The notes beneath the pieces were generated by a model. The model had not been told where the DNA came from. It made no database searches and saw only the letters and a list, made by a program, of their open reading frames with translations. Below are positions 1 through 11,895 of a DNA stretch of 64,000 bases, piece after piece. The stretch lies in contig CAJHNH020001147.1 of the NCBI GenBank assembly GCA_905116865.2, positions 573,240 to 637,239 of the forward strand, written 5' to 3'. A program made the position numbers and the translations under genes. Source of the stretch: Candidula unifasciata. Taxonomy: Eukaryota; Mollusca; Gastropoda; Stylommatophora; Geomitridae. Numbering within the stretch: the first letter of the stretch is position 1; each line of letters starts with the position of its first letter.

Positions 1-65
1 GGTACCTGGCGTCCAGGTTCTTGGGGTGGGGTCTCCACTCTGGTGTGTACAGGATGTAGGTCGTT
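1..65 (-). CDS. Lipase A, coding exon 3 (partial, cut by window edge)
   Basis: This is the start of the third coding exon of a pancreatic-lipase-family gene that continues beyond position 1. The reverse strand has an acceptor (TTTTTTTGCAG) followed by codons for TTYILYT...RP...LDARY. It aligns with lipase B exon 3 (31826-31991), with 15 of 21 residues identical by eye. The exon opens with one base that completes a codon, which fits the two bases left over by exon 2 at 2599-2704. The catalytic half of this gene lies outside the window. Confidence 0.88.
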
Positions 66-287
66 CTGCAAAAAAATAGGAACACCTTCTTCAAATCGTT
101 ATTAGGCTACGTGTCAATGGCTGTGTTGTGGTTGTTATTGTCTAACATACTAAGAAAGTGTTCCAGATTGAATATCCAATAGGGTGTGGATTTTGTCCCT
201 CTCTCTGCCACTATTACCCCAGAAGCGACCCAGCTCTGGGAGGTGCATCTAATAGCGATAAATATTCTAGAGCTGAGTTAAATTGAT
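66..287. other. Lipase A intron, unremarkable
   Basis: Non-coding intron sequence between lipase A exons 2 and 3. I see no recognisable element in it. Confidence 0.5.
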
Positions 288-683
288 TCAAGAACTTACA
301 TCACAGCACCCAGGACATTCCCATAAATGCTCCGTTCCCATCTTTAGCAGCCACCGCAGTGTTAAAATAGCAATAGTGCCAGTAGCAATATGATTATATG
401 CCCGTCTTGCTTTTCCTCTGAGCGTCAAGTATCGGCCAGATCCCCTCGTCACTCCTCGCTGTATCACTCTCAACAGACTGTGGTGACCCATTTGCTCCTC
501 CGAATTGTACCTTAGTGCTTTAACCACATATGCCTTATCAGGCATACCTTCTCCACCTAGTTGTGTGCAGAACCCGCCAATCTGTGCGCGTGTTCTTTTC
601 CCAACACACAGGCATCTCTTGGAGAGAAGATCCAGATAGTGCTGTTCAATCGTGACTTCCGAAGTGAAGCATGTACCTCTCAC
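288..683 (-). pseudogene. RNase H C-terminal relic of a retrotransposon (copy 1)
   Basis: A minus-strand reading frame ends in LWECPGCCDVSS. It shares an ordered set of blocks (EEQMGHHSL, RGVTRGSGR, LRGKARR, LRWLLKMGTE, LWECPxCCD) with the frame at 8798-9067, and the middle blocks also with 7014-7319. In 7014-7319 these blocks follow a PGHTGLLGEEQTDRLAG motif, the typical end of a non-LTR RNase H domain. I read all three as remnants of one element family. This copy lies inside a lipase A intron in the gene's orientation and lacks a clear catalytic part. Confidence 0.6.
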
Positions 684-1002
684 GGAACATATGTGTTTTC
701 TCTTTCCTTAGCATACATTTTAATTGTATATAATTTTCTGGAGTCAACTGGAAAAGCAAAGATAAAAGAAAAATTGAAAAAACCACTATATCTCACTCTA
801 AAGTGTTATTTTTGGGGACACTGTGTGACCTATCGACTTGTACTATCAATTTGTGATGTAGCAAACAAGATGGCTGAGGCAAACTGATCAAACATATTCT
901 TTGACAATCTTTGTGCACCTTATCATGCACCAGTCAATATACCGAGGCAATTGCATCAGTGTGTGTCAGTAGAAAATTCATGTTCTGGTAACATTGGTCT
1001 AC
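684..1002. other. Lipase A intron, nothing recognised
   Basis: AT-rich intron sequence with no recognisable coding or repeat structure. Confidence 0.4.
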
Positions 1003-1249
1003 AACCGAAATGTTCGCCCGGCTCTCTAGCGTAGTTGGCTAAACCGGATTACTCGGTGAGCGGGTAACGAACTCCTTGTGGTCAGGGTTCACTCCCGGGG
1101 GTAAGCAGAAAAGCCAAATTTTTCCCCAGATTTACGGTATTTACAATGGAATCAAGGCCGAAAGGTTGCGATCTCCATAATACCGAGCCTAAGGGTTAAC
1201 AACTCATGGCTTCTGGATACTAAAACAACAAACAAACAAACCGAAATGT
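1003..1249 (+). mobile_element. tRNA-derived SINE with 11 bp target duplication
   Basis: The body has an A-box-like TAGCGTAGTTGGCTAAACC near 1027 and a B-box-like GGTTCACTCCC near 1085. It ends in an AACA-rich tail near 1221-1240. An identical 11 bp direct repeat, AACCGAAATGT, flanks it at 1003-1013 and 1239-1249, as expected for LINE-mediated insertion. It sits in a lipase A intron. There is no 3' acceptor-stem complement, so it is not a functional tRNA gene. Confidence 0.82.
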
Positions 1250-1560
1250 CCAAGAAAAAAAAAATTAGCTGATCTTGACTAATTTAAGTGTGCTGAAAAC
1301 GAAAAAGGGCATTTGAAAATAACTGGCTAAGGTCACAATAAAATCTAGAGCTGGAAATGAGACATCGTAGTAATGTTTTTTCAGCTGAAAACGAAACGTC
1401 TCAAACAAGCAAGTTCCCCCCCCCCCCCCACCGTTAATATCTAGGTCACCTGGGTGAAAGGGTTATTGGCTTGCTTATATCAAAACGAGATCTATTGCCG
1501 GCAAGATATTTAGTGATTAGTGAGGACTAAACAGCCCTCAGGGCCAATCAATAGGTGCCC
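1250..1560. other. Lipase A intron with a short poly-C run
   Basis: Intron sequence with a C run near 1418-1430. No gene or transposon was recognised. Confidence 0.4.
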
Positions 1561-1974
1561 TTATCTCCTCCCCAAAAACTCCACAAGAGTAGAACAACTG
1601 ATCACGCCCGTTCTGTGTTGATTAATCAGACGCCTTGTGTTTTTGTTGATATGTTCATATCTGACTACTCCAAGTTGCACTCCCATGTCCACCAGGCTGG
1701 ACAAGTGTACGGAGTCCAGCTTGTTGTTGGGGTGAACTTCGCGATATGCATTTCGCTTGGCATCAGTGACGTTATTCTGTCCAGTGCCGGGCTTGCTCGT
1801 GGTAACCGCCCTGTTCGTCACATCACCTGCATGTTCATTGCCTTGAATACCCGCATGGCCCGGCATTACGAATAAACGAACAAACTTTTTCAAGGTTAGG
1901 CGAGTTATCAGTGACGCATTTAATGAGAGAACCGTTTGCTGTCTGATAAAGCCGGCCTGGATTTTATTCAGCAT
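1561..1974 (-). pseudogene. Non-LTR retrotransposon RNase H relic
   Basis: The minus-strand frame contains FVMPGHAGIQGNEHAGDVTN, the conserved C-terminal histidine block of Jockey/I-type RNase H domains. It is followed by a degenerate tail (DAKRNAYREV...). It differs from the copies at 288, 7014 and 8798, so it comes from a different element. Polymerase and endonuclease parts are missing. It lies inside a lipase A intron. Confidence 0.7.
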
Positions 1975-2034
1975 ATTCGTTGATTCGCTCAGTATGGACG
2001 CCTGACTGAATTCTTGCCTGCTAAAAACATTATA

Positions 2035-2310
2035 TAGTAAAGTAAAGGACCCGTTTCCCCCGCCTTCAGGCGTATTGGGTATAAAGGGCTAGACCTATTT
2101 TTAAAGACCAAACTGTACTTGGTGGGTGAGGTGGTCACCATCTCGCCGGCCGCCTTTACTTCCCATGACTGTACCTAGTACCCACACAGAACTGGGACGA
2201 CCTGGAAGCTAAAATTATTTTAAAGAAAAGTCCGGACCCTGTCAGGACTGAACCCACGACCTTCCGATCCACAGGCGAGCTTCTAGGCCGCTACACCACC
2301 GCTTCCACCC
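2035..2310 (-). mobile_element. tRNA-derived SINE, family 2 (copy 1)
   Basis: Read on the minus strand it starts with a tRNA-like head: GTGTAGCGGCCTAGAAG (A-box-like) and GTGGGTTCAGTCC (B-box-like). The body contains AAAGGCGGCCGGCGAGATG. Near the 3' end is a short hairpin, ACGCCTGAAGGCG, followed by CTTTACTTTAC. The same order of blocks occurs at 4095-4372 on the plus strand, so this is a repeated family. Confidence 0.75.
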
Positions 2311-2598
2311 CCACACTCAAGAAAAAAAAATAAAACATCATATGGCATCTTTAAATAATTTTTTTTCTATTATTTGTTAACATATCAATATTGTAGCGAA
2401 TAGCAAAAGCAAGAAGCGGACTGGAGAAGACCAACGCTGCACAGAGTATATGTTAAAAGTGTTCGTATTACTGCAATAGGCAGTTTGCATTTAGTACAGA
2501 CACTATTTAAGCTCTGCACAAAACGTAATTTAGAATTAGAAGAATGGACAGTTTTGTCCCTCTCTGAAAATGAATGTAAACAGGTGTAGACATCTTAC
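2311..2598. other. Lipase A intron, nothing recognised
   Basis: AT-rich intron sequence next to the lipase A exon 2 donor. No feature seen. Confidence 0.4.
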
Positions 2599-2704
2599 CT
2601 GAGAACGTCTGGTGGCAGAGGGACAACCGAAATGGGCCGCTGGGGACCTCTGAATGGTGGACCAGTCGAGAAACATCCAAGACGGTCGTAACACACTTCA
2701 TCAT
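2599..2704 (-). CDS. Lipase A, coding exon 2
   Basis: The exon lies between an acceptor (CATGAAACAG) and a donor (GTAAGATG) on the minus strand. It encodes DEVCYDRLGCFSTG...QRPISV...P, the N-terminal signature (VCY..LGCFS) of mature pancreatic-lipase-family enzymes. The phases join exon 1 (one base left over) and exon 3 (two bases left over) exactly. It is 106 bp, the same length as lipase B exon 2, with 22 of 35 residues identical by eye. Confidence 0.93.
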
Positions 2705-3051
2705 CTGTTTCATGAAATAATGCCAACATGTGAACAACAATTTGTGTTATCTTGGTAGCTGGAAACTTTAAATACGTGGGACATTCATGAAATAATGACC
2801 CAGTTTCTTTTACTTCTACAAAATTTACGAAACTCAGTTTGAATATAATACTGGTAACATTCTTTAGAAAAGTTAGTAGTTTATCCCTTTTAAAGGAAGT
2901 TGTAAACCAATCCTGTATTTTTTGTTGTTGCAGGAAAGGGAAAGAGGGGGGAGTGGAAGTTTTATGTGTCTGTTATGCAACTTTTACATTCGCTACTGCT
3001 TTCAAAATTATCGGTTCTGGATACTTTTGTCGAAATGAACATGTTTTGACC
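2705..3051. other. Lipase A intron, nothing recognised
   Basis: Intron sequence without a recognisable element. Confidence 0.4.
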
Positions 3052-3335
3052 TCTCACTGATACCAGGTTGTAGTCCAGAGTCGTGCTTTTGTCGTCTCAC
3101 TGATACCAGGTCGTAGTCCAGAGTCGTGCTTTTGTCATCTCACTGATGCCAGGTTATAGCCCAGAGTCGTGCTTTTGTCGTCTCACTGATACCAGGTTAT
3201 AGCCCAGAGTCGTGCTTTTGTCGTCTCACTGATACCAGGTTATAGCCTAGAGTCGTGCTTTTGTCATCTCACTGATACCAGGTTATAGTCCAGAGTCGTG
3301 CTTTTGTCGTCTCACTGATACCAGGTTATAGTCCC
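3052..3335. repeat. 43 bp minisatellite, about 6.5 units
   Basis: Units start with TCTCACTGATACCAGG at 3052, 3095, 3138, 3181, 3224, 3267 and 3310, a 43 bp period with few substitutions. The array lies in lipase A intron 1. Confidence 0.92.
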
Positions 3336-3849
3336 ATGCTGCGGGTTTTCTGTATTTGTCTTGAGCTTCTTGGCTGGCTTTGGTAAAAGATTTGTTCATC
3401 TTTTTTACAGGTTTTTACAACACAGTTTATTCCAGATTTTTTGTCGCTTCTTTCTCTGTCAGTATAATCTAGACATGGTCTTATTAGAACGTTCTCTCAA
3501 ATACTGGTATTCGTAACCATGTCTTTTCTTGTGTTACTGTGATCTAACAGAAAATTTCACATGTAGTTATTTTCTTTTCTAGTGCCCTAATCATTGTCAA
3601 TGTTTGGCACTGATAGTATAAAGTAGAAAGGTAAATGCTATTATCGTTTGATGTTTTGCTGGAAGAGAGTTAAGTAGTATCTTAGCAGTGGAACTAGCTG
3701 GTAGCTGGCACCATTTGCTTTCTGTACACTGGCTTCTATCTCTCTATGTATTCTACAACGCTCCGTAAATATGCTTCCTAGATATTTGAATGCCCTTTAC
3801 AAATTCTACTTTGTTATGTAATCTTCTTCCACTTTTTAGACCTTACGTC
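3336..3849. other. Lipase A intron, nothing recognised
   Basis: Intron sequence. No coding frame or known repeat seen. Confidence 0.4.
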
Positions 3850-3955
3850 AACGCGAAACGTCGTCATCCAGCATATTGGCACTGCAGGAGTTTTCGTAAC
3901 TCTCGCATTATCGCCCACGCCAGTAGGCAAGGCACTTGATGATAATGCTGCACCT
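3850..3955 (+). mobile_element. 5'-truncated RTE-like 3' end with short GAT tail
   Basis: The block ATCGCCCACGCCAGTAGGCA, AGGCACTTGATGATAATG is shared with the ends near 14400 (minus), 39060 (minus) and 61740 (plus). In those copies it also runs straight into GAT repeats. It is the 3' terminus of a non-LTR retrotransposon family whose coding parts appear in the other copies. Confidence 0.6.
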
Positions 3956-4094
3956 GTCACTGTTAGTATACACCGTCGACTCTCCATGCAGTTGTCCAAA
4001 TCAAATTAATCCTCTTTACACGTAGTCCTTTTAAATGCTGTCACCAAACACTTCTTCGGCCTTACGGTCAGGTGTGGGTTCCGAGGACCCATTG

Positions 4095-4372
4095 TTGGGA
4101 AGTCACCGTGGCCGAGCGCTAGCTCGTTGCTGATCGGAAGGTCGTGCGCTCCCTGGGGAAGCAGGACTTTTTTTCAAAAATGACCTTGGCTCCCAGGTCG
4201 ACCCAGCCTTGAGTGGGTACCTGGTGAAGTCCCGGGAAAGTAAAGGCGGCCGGCGTGATGCTGACCACATCACCCATCTTGTGCCTATTGGTCTATAGAA
4301 ATATAGGTCTAGCCCTATATGCCCTATACGCCTAAAGGCGTGGAAAAGGGTCATTTTCTTTACTTTATTGTT
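4095..4372 (+). mobile_element. tRNA-derived SINE, family 2 (copy 2)
   Basis: It has the same layout as 2035-2310 in the opposite orientation. A tRNA-like head with TGATCGGAAGGTCGTG is followed by GAAAGTAAAGGCGGCCGGCG, then TATAGGTCTAGCCC, then an ACGCCTAAAGGCGT hairpin and a TTTACTTTA end. Confidence 0.75.
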
Positions 4373-4389
4373 GGGAAAAACAAGAATAA

Positions 4390-4600
4390 ACCCATAAACA
4401 TGTTTTAGGAGTCGACTAATTAATTAGGAGCTTCCTTCGAAGTCAGAATACATGTGTCCGCGCTGCAAGGAAACAGCCAAGTGTTATCAAACAAGCCCGT
4501 AGAACGGATCTAGACACAAAACTCAGGCACTGGCAAAAGGCCAAAGTCCAGTTGGACGAACAACCAGGACTGTACGCCAGAGCGTGCGGTCAGTGAACAA
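4390..4600 (+). repeat. Interspersed repeat family X (copy 1)
   Basis: The sequence has CGACTAATTAATTAGGAGC, then TCGAAGTCAGAATACATG, CAAAGTCCAG and ACTGTACGCCAGAG. The same ordered blocks, diverged, occur near 13520, 16925, 20880 and 34770. I infer an old, unnamed dispersed repeat. No coding frame was recognised. Confidence 0.5.
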
Positions 4601-4870
4601 AGAAGAAGAAGTAACGCGACATGCATGCGAAAGTGTCAGCACAAGAACTGATACAAGCTGTTGTAAGTGTTGGATACTCGTGATCGCCGATGCCGCTGGC
4701 AAGGTACTTGACGAGTGTGAATCAGTTAATGCGCCATTGTACATAAAGCGTTATTTCCTAATACCCTAGTAATGCTATCATTAATATAGTGTCTCTCTGT
4801 CAGGTCTTACCATCTAGGTACTTTCTCTAGTCCGTTCAGAAATGCACAAACTTAAATAGAGTTGGGAAAA

Positions 4871-4901
<31 letters not shown>

Positions 4902-5788
4902 AAAAGGGACTGAGTGTAATGAAATTTGGTATGCTCACTCCAAACATATATGACGTTTAGGAATTTCTTTTTCTCACTCATGAAGAATATGAAATAAAGG
5001 GTTTTGTTTTCCTTCTTTACGATAAATATTTTGTCATGAAACCGTTTTGGTAGAGTTTTGGACGGTTTACTATTATTAGTTTCCGGAAGTAATGGAAATA
5101 AGCACACTGTAACGGGTTCAACGGAGGTCAAAGAAAAAAAAAATCTGTATCTTTTTTTGTAAAAAGTTGTACTGTTCGTGAACGGAAACTAAAATATGAC
5201 GTCGCTCAAGTTTGTCTAGTTAACGGCGTATCCACACATTTCTGTTGAGTTATTGTGTCATATAGTTTGCTTATCGAAACTGACAAAGACATCAATTATA
5301 TATTAAGTTTGAGGTGTAAATTTTTTAACTCTGCAGAAGGTTACCGTCTTACAGTACCGGCACTTCCACCTGAAAAATAGGATGGATAATTTTATTTTGT
5401 GATTTGGATGATCCAGAGAAACGAACACAAAACTGGAGCTTGGTATGGGTAGAGCATCATTTATTATGAAGATACACTTCTGACACAAATATCACGTTTA
5501 CTGTAAAATCTAAAATATCATTTTACTCATTTACAGTGGTTAGAAAGTATTGAGGGAATTAGCTGATTAGCAAAGTCTTGATCGTCTATGGACTAAAGAA
5601 TCGCACTATTTGTGCGTCCTGGATATTTAAGGCTTGCGTGGGGGGAAAAAACCATTGCCATTTAGCTTGCAGTTTTTGAGACAATAGATTGCTAACGCTC
5701 TAGATAATTTATGAACGGACTATAAGTCCCAGGAATGATATTATCAATACAGAGTCGCGGCCAGTCACACACGATTCTCAGGTCTTAC
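4601..5788. other. Lipase A intron 1 remainder; poly-G run
   Basis: No exon or mobile element was recognised. A G run of about 30 bases sits near 4870-4900 and may be a sequencing-difficult site. Confidence 0.4.
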
Positions 5789-5865
5789 CTCCGAGCAGGA
5801 ATGTGTGGGCGCCCATCAACAGGAACAGCAGCGATACCAGCTGCTTCATGCCTTCCATGACACTT
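5789..5865 (-). CDS. Lipase A, coding exon 1 (start and signal peptide)
   Basis: The minus-strand exon starts after a strong acceptor (ATTTTCTCCACAG) and ends at a GTAAGACC donor. Translation starts at the ATG at 5858. The 23 residues MEGMKQLVSLLFLLMGAHTF + LLG form a classic signal peptide: a basic start, then a leucine-rich core. An acceptor just upstream of the ATG implies at least one non-coding exon, which I could not locate. A second in-frame Met (residue 4) is an alternative start. Lipase B has the equivalent exon at 36458-36537. Confidence 0.87.
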
Positions 5866-6420
5866 CTGTGGAGAAAATGTGCTATAAATTGTTAGCCCTT
5901 CTCCATCAGATTGTTGTCAATACTTTTCTTCACACATTTTACAATTTACAGTTTCGTAGCAGCCAACTGTCTAGACAAGGATCTGCTAGTCGTTACAGTT
6001 AATGAATGCTCAAATGCTCAAAAACAGAACTATTGATGATTGCTTGAATGGTTAAGAACAAGCCACTCTACAGCAACTCTTCGTTAGATGCTTAGATAAG
6101 GCGCTAGCTGGGGCCGGAATTTTTAGGGCCCATGGCCAAGTAAATCGCTGCTACTGTGCCGGTAGGGATTTTTTTTTAGTAGTCCCCGACAAATAAAAAC
6201 ATTTCCTTAATTCGTCGAGGATTGGTACCATGGTCCTTCACAAGAGAGCCCATCGTTGTAACCTTTGGGCCAGCCACTCAGCACAGAAATGAACATGAGG
6301 TTAAGTGGCAAATGTTTTGTAAAACCAACCCTGGTAATTTTGGTAGGAACCTTTTCTGTTGCGTGGCGGTAAATGTTGGTCACAATCCAAGTCGTTTCCT
6401 TGTGGGATGCAATTTTTAGT
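5866..6420. other. Lipase A 5' region, nothing recognised
   Basis: This should hold the promoter or a non-coding first exon of lipase A. I cannot point to a TATA box or a specific exon. Confidence 0.3.
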
Positions 6421-6682
6421 TTTTTGAAGCCCCATCCTAGCTTTAGCTGGAGGGCCCTGAATATAGCTGGGCCACTCATGTAGGATGAAAGGACATCACA
6501 CAAGCGATACACACCCGATGACACAATGTGCAACCATGCGGGTGAGGATCACCGTGGAGAGGTCCCAGAAACCACGTTCAGCCTTTAAACCATATTCATG
6601 GCTAGGCTATATTGCGGCTCCTGGCAAGAGCCAGAGTAGGGCTTCACATAACGAAAAATTTAACCTAAAAAGGACGAGAAGT
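6421..6682. mobile_element. Hairpin SINE family H: two head-to-head partial copies
   Basis: 6421-6480 is the 3' half of the family on the minus strand (GAAGCCCCATCCTAGC on plus). 6488-6682 is a nearly full plus-strand copy starting GGACATCACACAAGCGATA. The plus copy contains GTGGAGAGGTCCCAGAAACC and the TCCTGGCAAGAGCCAGAGTA hairpin. The family occurs at least nine more times in the window. Confidence 0.8.
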
Positions 6683-7013
6683 AGAGAATTTGGCCCTTCA
6701 TGGTGATGGCGAGTGCGACTAGCCAGTGAGTGATCAACAATAACTGGCAGAAAAATGATGACAGCGATCAACAACAACTGACTATATAGGGAAAAAAAAA
6801 CGTCTTCCTTTTCTCCTTCTTCTTCTTTTTCTTCTTCTCTAGTTCTATACTGCCTTTCAACGTCAGGTTTTGAAGCGACATCGGGTACCAATCCTTGTAT
6901 GTTTTCTATAGCTGCTGGTATTTAGGGTCTCAGATTTAACACCCATCCATCACTTTCTTGGTCGACCTCTACTTCTGCTCCCCTTCTGTCTAATCAGAGT
7001 TCCAACTTCGATG
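6683..7013. other. Intergenic, short TTC-rich tract
   Basis: No gene seen. A TTCTTC-rich stretch lies near 6815-6840. Confidence 0.4.
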
Positions 7014-7319
7014 TTACCAACCACAGTCACTGTACATCTGTCTCGCCTTTCCCTTGAGTGTTGAGCGTCGACCGAATTCCCTGGCCTCTCCTCGCAGCTC
7101 TATTCTTGGCAGACCATGAAGTTCTGTTTGTGCTGTTGCTTTGTTTACTAGCTCCAAAGCGACGATTACATCTGGCTTGTGATGTATAAGCATATGCCCA
7201 AGTGGTGCATAGCCAGCCAATCTATCTGTCTGTTCTTCTCCCAACAAGCCAGTGTGACCTGGAAAAAATATCGAAAGGACGTAAACTACCCTGCACTTTT
7301 GAAGCCATACATTCTGCAT
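7014..7319 (-). pseudogene. RNase H relic of the copy-1 family (copy 2)
   Basis: The minus-strand frame has PGHTGLLGEEQTDRLAGYAP, then HHKPDVIVALELVN, then LPRIELRGEAREFGRRSTLK and GKARQMY. The first block identifies a non-LTR RNase H C-terminus. The later blocks match 288-683 and 8798-9067. It ends early in a stop codon, before the LWECPxCCD tail of the other two copies. Confidence 0.68.
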
Positions 7320-7577
7320 GAAGCAAACCTCTCGCTAGTTTCTGAACATAATATCAGGGCAGTTAGAACTCATTGCTTACATAATTAGAAGGCATAAAAA
7401 TCAGTGGCCACACTGGACAAACATAGAAAGCTATACTCACTCTACGAGAAATCAAAGCCGTCACCTAAACATGTCAACCGCACCGCACTGCAGAAATAAG
7501 TGTTTATGACAAACTAGACATCACTAAAATCAGTTCTCATATAACAGCAATTTGAATTTCGAGATAAAAGCGCCAGA

Positions 7578-7611
<34 letters not shown>

Positions 7612-7626
7612 GATATTCTCTAGCTC
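7320..7626. other. Intergenic with poly-A run
   Basis: No gene seen. A 30-base A run ends near 7610. Confidence 0.4.
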
Positions 7627-7740
7627 AGTGGTTTTCAACATTTTAAGGCACTCTTGAATACACAGCAAGTCACCCCCACACCCCCTTTTTTTGGTTACCT
7701 TCCATAAAAAAGGAGCTTATTAAAAAAAAGGAGATAATAT
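7627..7740 (+). mobile_element. Probable hAT-family left end
   Basis: CAGTGGTTTTCAACATTTTA at 7627 followed by AAGGCACTC resembles the terminal inverted repeat of hAT (Charlie-like) elements. I could not find a matching right end, so this may be a truncated relic. Confidence 0.4.
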
Positions 7741-8797
7741 TAAAAATGCTAAGCACTGTTAACAAGAACTTGGAGAAAATCATCCACACAATTCAAAGAA
7801 AAAAAAAGAAATCACCAACAATTCATTATTTATTGCCCTAATGTAATGGTTGGCATTGTTCTGTCTTGCTGATGTTTGCTATGTTGGACATGGCACAAGA
7901 GAGTTCACTCTCCATATGAAGCTAGCAGCGCTGTTTTGCCTTTATGACTGTTAAAGCTGAAAATCTGGATTAACCAGGGTAAGTAGAGTAGAGAGCCATT
8001 TTCCCCATAAAAGCACATGGAAGAGTCCACTCAATTCTTGAAAAATAACCTATCTCAACTGTATGGCCAATGCATCAGATGTTTACTTCAAACGTGTAGA
8101 ATACCTAAATTCTATCAGTCACGAGGCGAAACAGAATTATTGAGATTTAAGGCCCTGGATTTCCTATGTCTTTCACATTCTTGAACTTACAATTCCGCAG
8201 ATGCCGCTGTTTTCTTAAACCGACGAATTTCTTTGATCTTTCCTTGACTGATAATTTCGTACATCTGATAAATATCATATACAGTAAATGATTCACATGT
8301 GCAGATTGTTTGGAAACCAATTCACATGTGCAGCGATGTGTAGTGATAATTGTCATAGTCTATTCCCCACTCAATGTAAAATCCGAAACTCACAGGAGGC
8401 TCAATTTACTGTAAGCATGCTGGTTGTTCACCTTGAATCAGTCTCTGTATAAATGAGACAAAATGAAAACTAGATGTTAGTTTAAAAAAAAAGTCTTACA
8501 AATAAATGATTATTAACAGGCTTCATAACAAATGTCAATAACTTGCACCGAACAGTTACTGGGTTATAGATATGTGAGGTATTTACAGGATTTCTGGAGC
8601 AGACTGTAGCATACAAAACCCGCCATTTTTGTCTTCCACTAGATGAACAAGTCTACGATAACTTATTGCTGTCAAGTTTTGATGCTATCAATCCACATTC
8701 TTCTGTGCCCCCTCTTCTTTAACTACGTTCCCACCACAACCCTTGCTCTAATGTTCATGCAAGTAGACTGGCCGGTTCGGGATAACTTGGTGGTGTA
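7741..8797. other. Intergenic, nothing recognised
   Basis: About 1 kb of AT-rich sequence with no supported gene or repeat. Confidence 0.4.
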
Positions 8798-9067
8798 TTG
8801 ACGTATGACAAGGTAGATGTTGTGAGTGCCCTTTGTGAGCCAGTGAATCGTGTGGAGGGACAAATAGATCACTACGGTCTCGGGAGAATGGCGCTGCGAG
8901 GAGTTACCAGGGGATCAGACCGACGGTCAACACTCAAGAGAAGGGCGAGACAGATGTTCAGTCAGACAGTTACTGGTGCCACTGGAATTAGAACTCTTCG
9001 CTTGCTGCTGAATATGGGCACGGAGCGCTTATGGGAGTGTCCCGAGTGCTGTGATGTCGATTCTTAA
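8798..9067 (+). pseudogene. RNase H relic of the copy-1 family (copy 3)
   Basis: The plus-strand frame has YDKVDVVSALCEPVN, MALRGVTRGSDRRSTLKRRA, RTLRLLLNMGTERLWECPEC and CDVDS before a stop. It is the best-preserved copy of the tail shared with 288-683 and 7014-7319. The CPECC ending could be a small metal-binding knuckle, but that is inference. No 5' coding part is attached. Confidence 0.65.
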
Positions 9068-9851
9068 TTCAACATTCTAATGTTCCATAAAGTATATTCT
9101 TTGCAATCGAATCATGTCTCATCAGAAAAAAAAAAAATTATCTTGCAACGTTTCAACACGGACGAGAGAATCTTCTGGTATCGTGCAAATGTGGTAATTT
9201 TGTCTCTGACATATTTGTTAATTTTATTCAAGAGATTTTTAACGGTAGATTTATAAACTACTTGTACGGGCTTTCTGATTTTTAAATAGTTTAAAAAATA
9301 TTTTATTTATAATTATACCGAAGGTATGTTGGTATAACAGATTTTTTCAAGTTCAGATATACTCAGGGTTAAAACTGCTTGACGTCCCTTTGAACTTTCC
9401 TTGTGCACCCCCCCCCCCTCCCTTTTCCTAGCTAGAAGACACATTTGCGATAGGGTCATTCATTAACTCGACGGTAGATTACATCGTCGGCGGTCGGGGA
9501 CAGTATTTGGGTCTGTCTCTTTTGATCGCATTAGCACTGCAAAGTCTTTTTCATGGATTTTGGTGGCGAGCAATGCAAAGCAACTACCTTCCTAGGTAGA
9601 CAACCACTGCTCTGACATCCTCATGAATAAAGAGCGGCATATCAAATTACATCTCTAACATAGGCGTGCACGTGGGTTTCGTAAAGAGGCAAATTATATT
9701 CACTGATAGTAGATAACACAGGTTTAGCTGATGCAGTTGTACTGCAAACTTAGTTGTTATTTAACCGTTTATCCACCAACCGATCTGCCTTTTTGTCAGT
9801 TTATGTGTCCCTTTGTCTGCCTGCCTGTCTACATATCTGACCCTCTGTCTC
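9068..9851. other. Intergenic, nothing recognised
   Basis: No gene. A short C run lies near 9410. Confidence 0.4.
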
Positions 9852-11531
<1,680 letters not shown>

Positions 11532-11732
11532 CTAACACTTCCTTAAATGGTAGGAGTACTAACGATGGCAAAGAAACTGCCGTTTGAAATGTTTATTGCC
11601 CTATAAGCGCAAATTACAAACACATTCCTTGAAATATGATGCAGGTGAAAGCGGGGTATTTAAAAAAACAAGTTGTTGCTTCTACTGTCATGTGACACTA
11701 AAAAAAAAAGGAATTGAGGCCTGTGCTCTTGG

Positions 11733-11895
11733 TTATTTTGAAGCCCCACTCCGGCCTTTGTCCGGGCCCTTACGTAACCTAGTGGGTAAGCGGGGTTTCT
11801 GGGACTATCGTCTGGGTGATTAGCATCCGGATGGTGGCACTTTGTATCACAAGATGTTTTTCGCTTGTTGTGTGGTCCTAACGGGGTCAAACTAA
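11733..11895 (-). mobile_element. Hairpin SINE family H, diverged copy
   Basis: On the plus strand it reads GAAGCCCCACTCCGGCC... and then TTAGCATCCGGATGGTGGCA, the reverse of the family H order. The central hairpin has CCGG on both arms where other copies have CTGG and CCAG, a paired change. It abuts the Tigger element. Confidence 0.7.
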
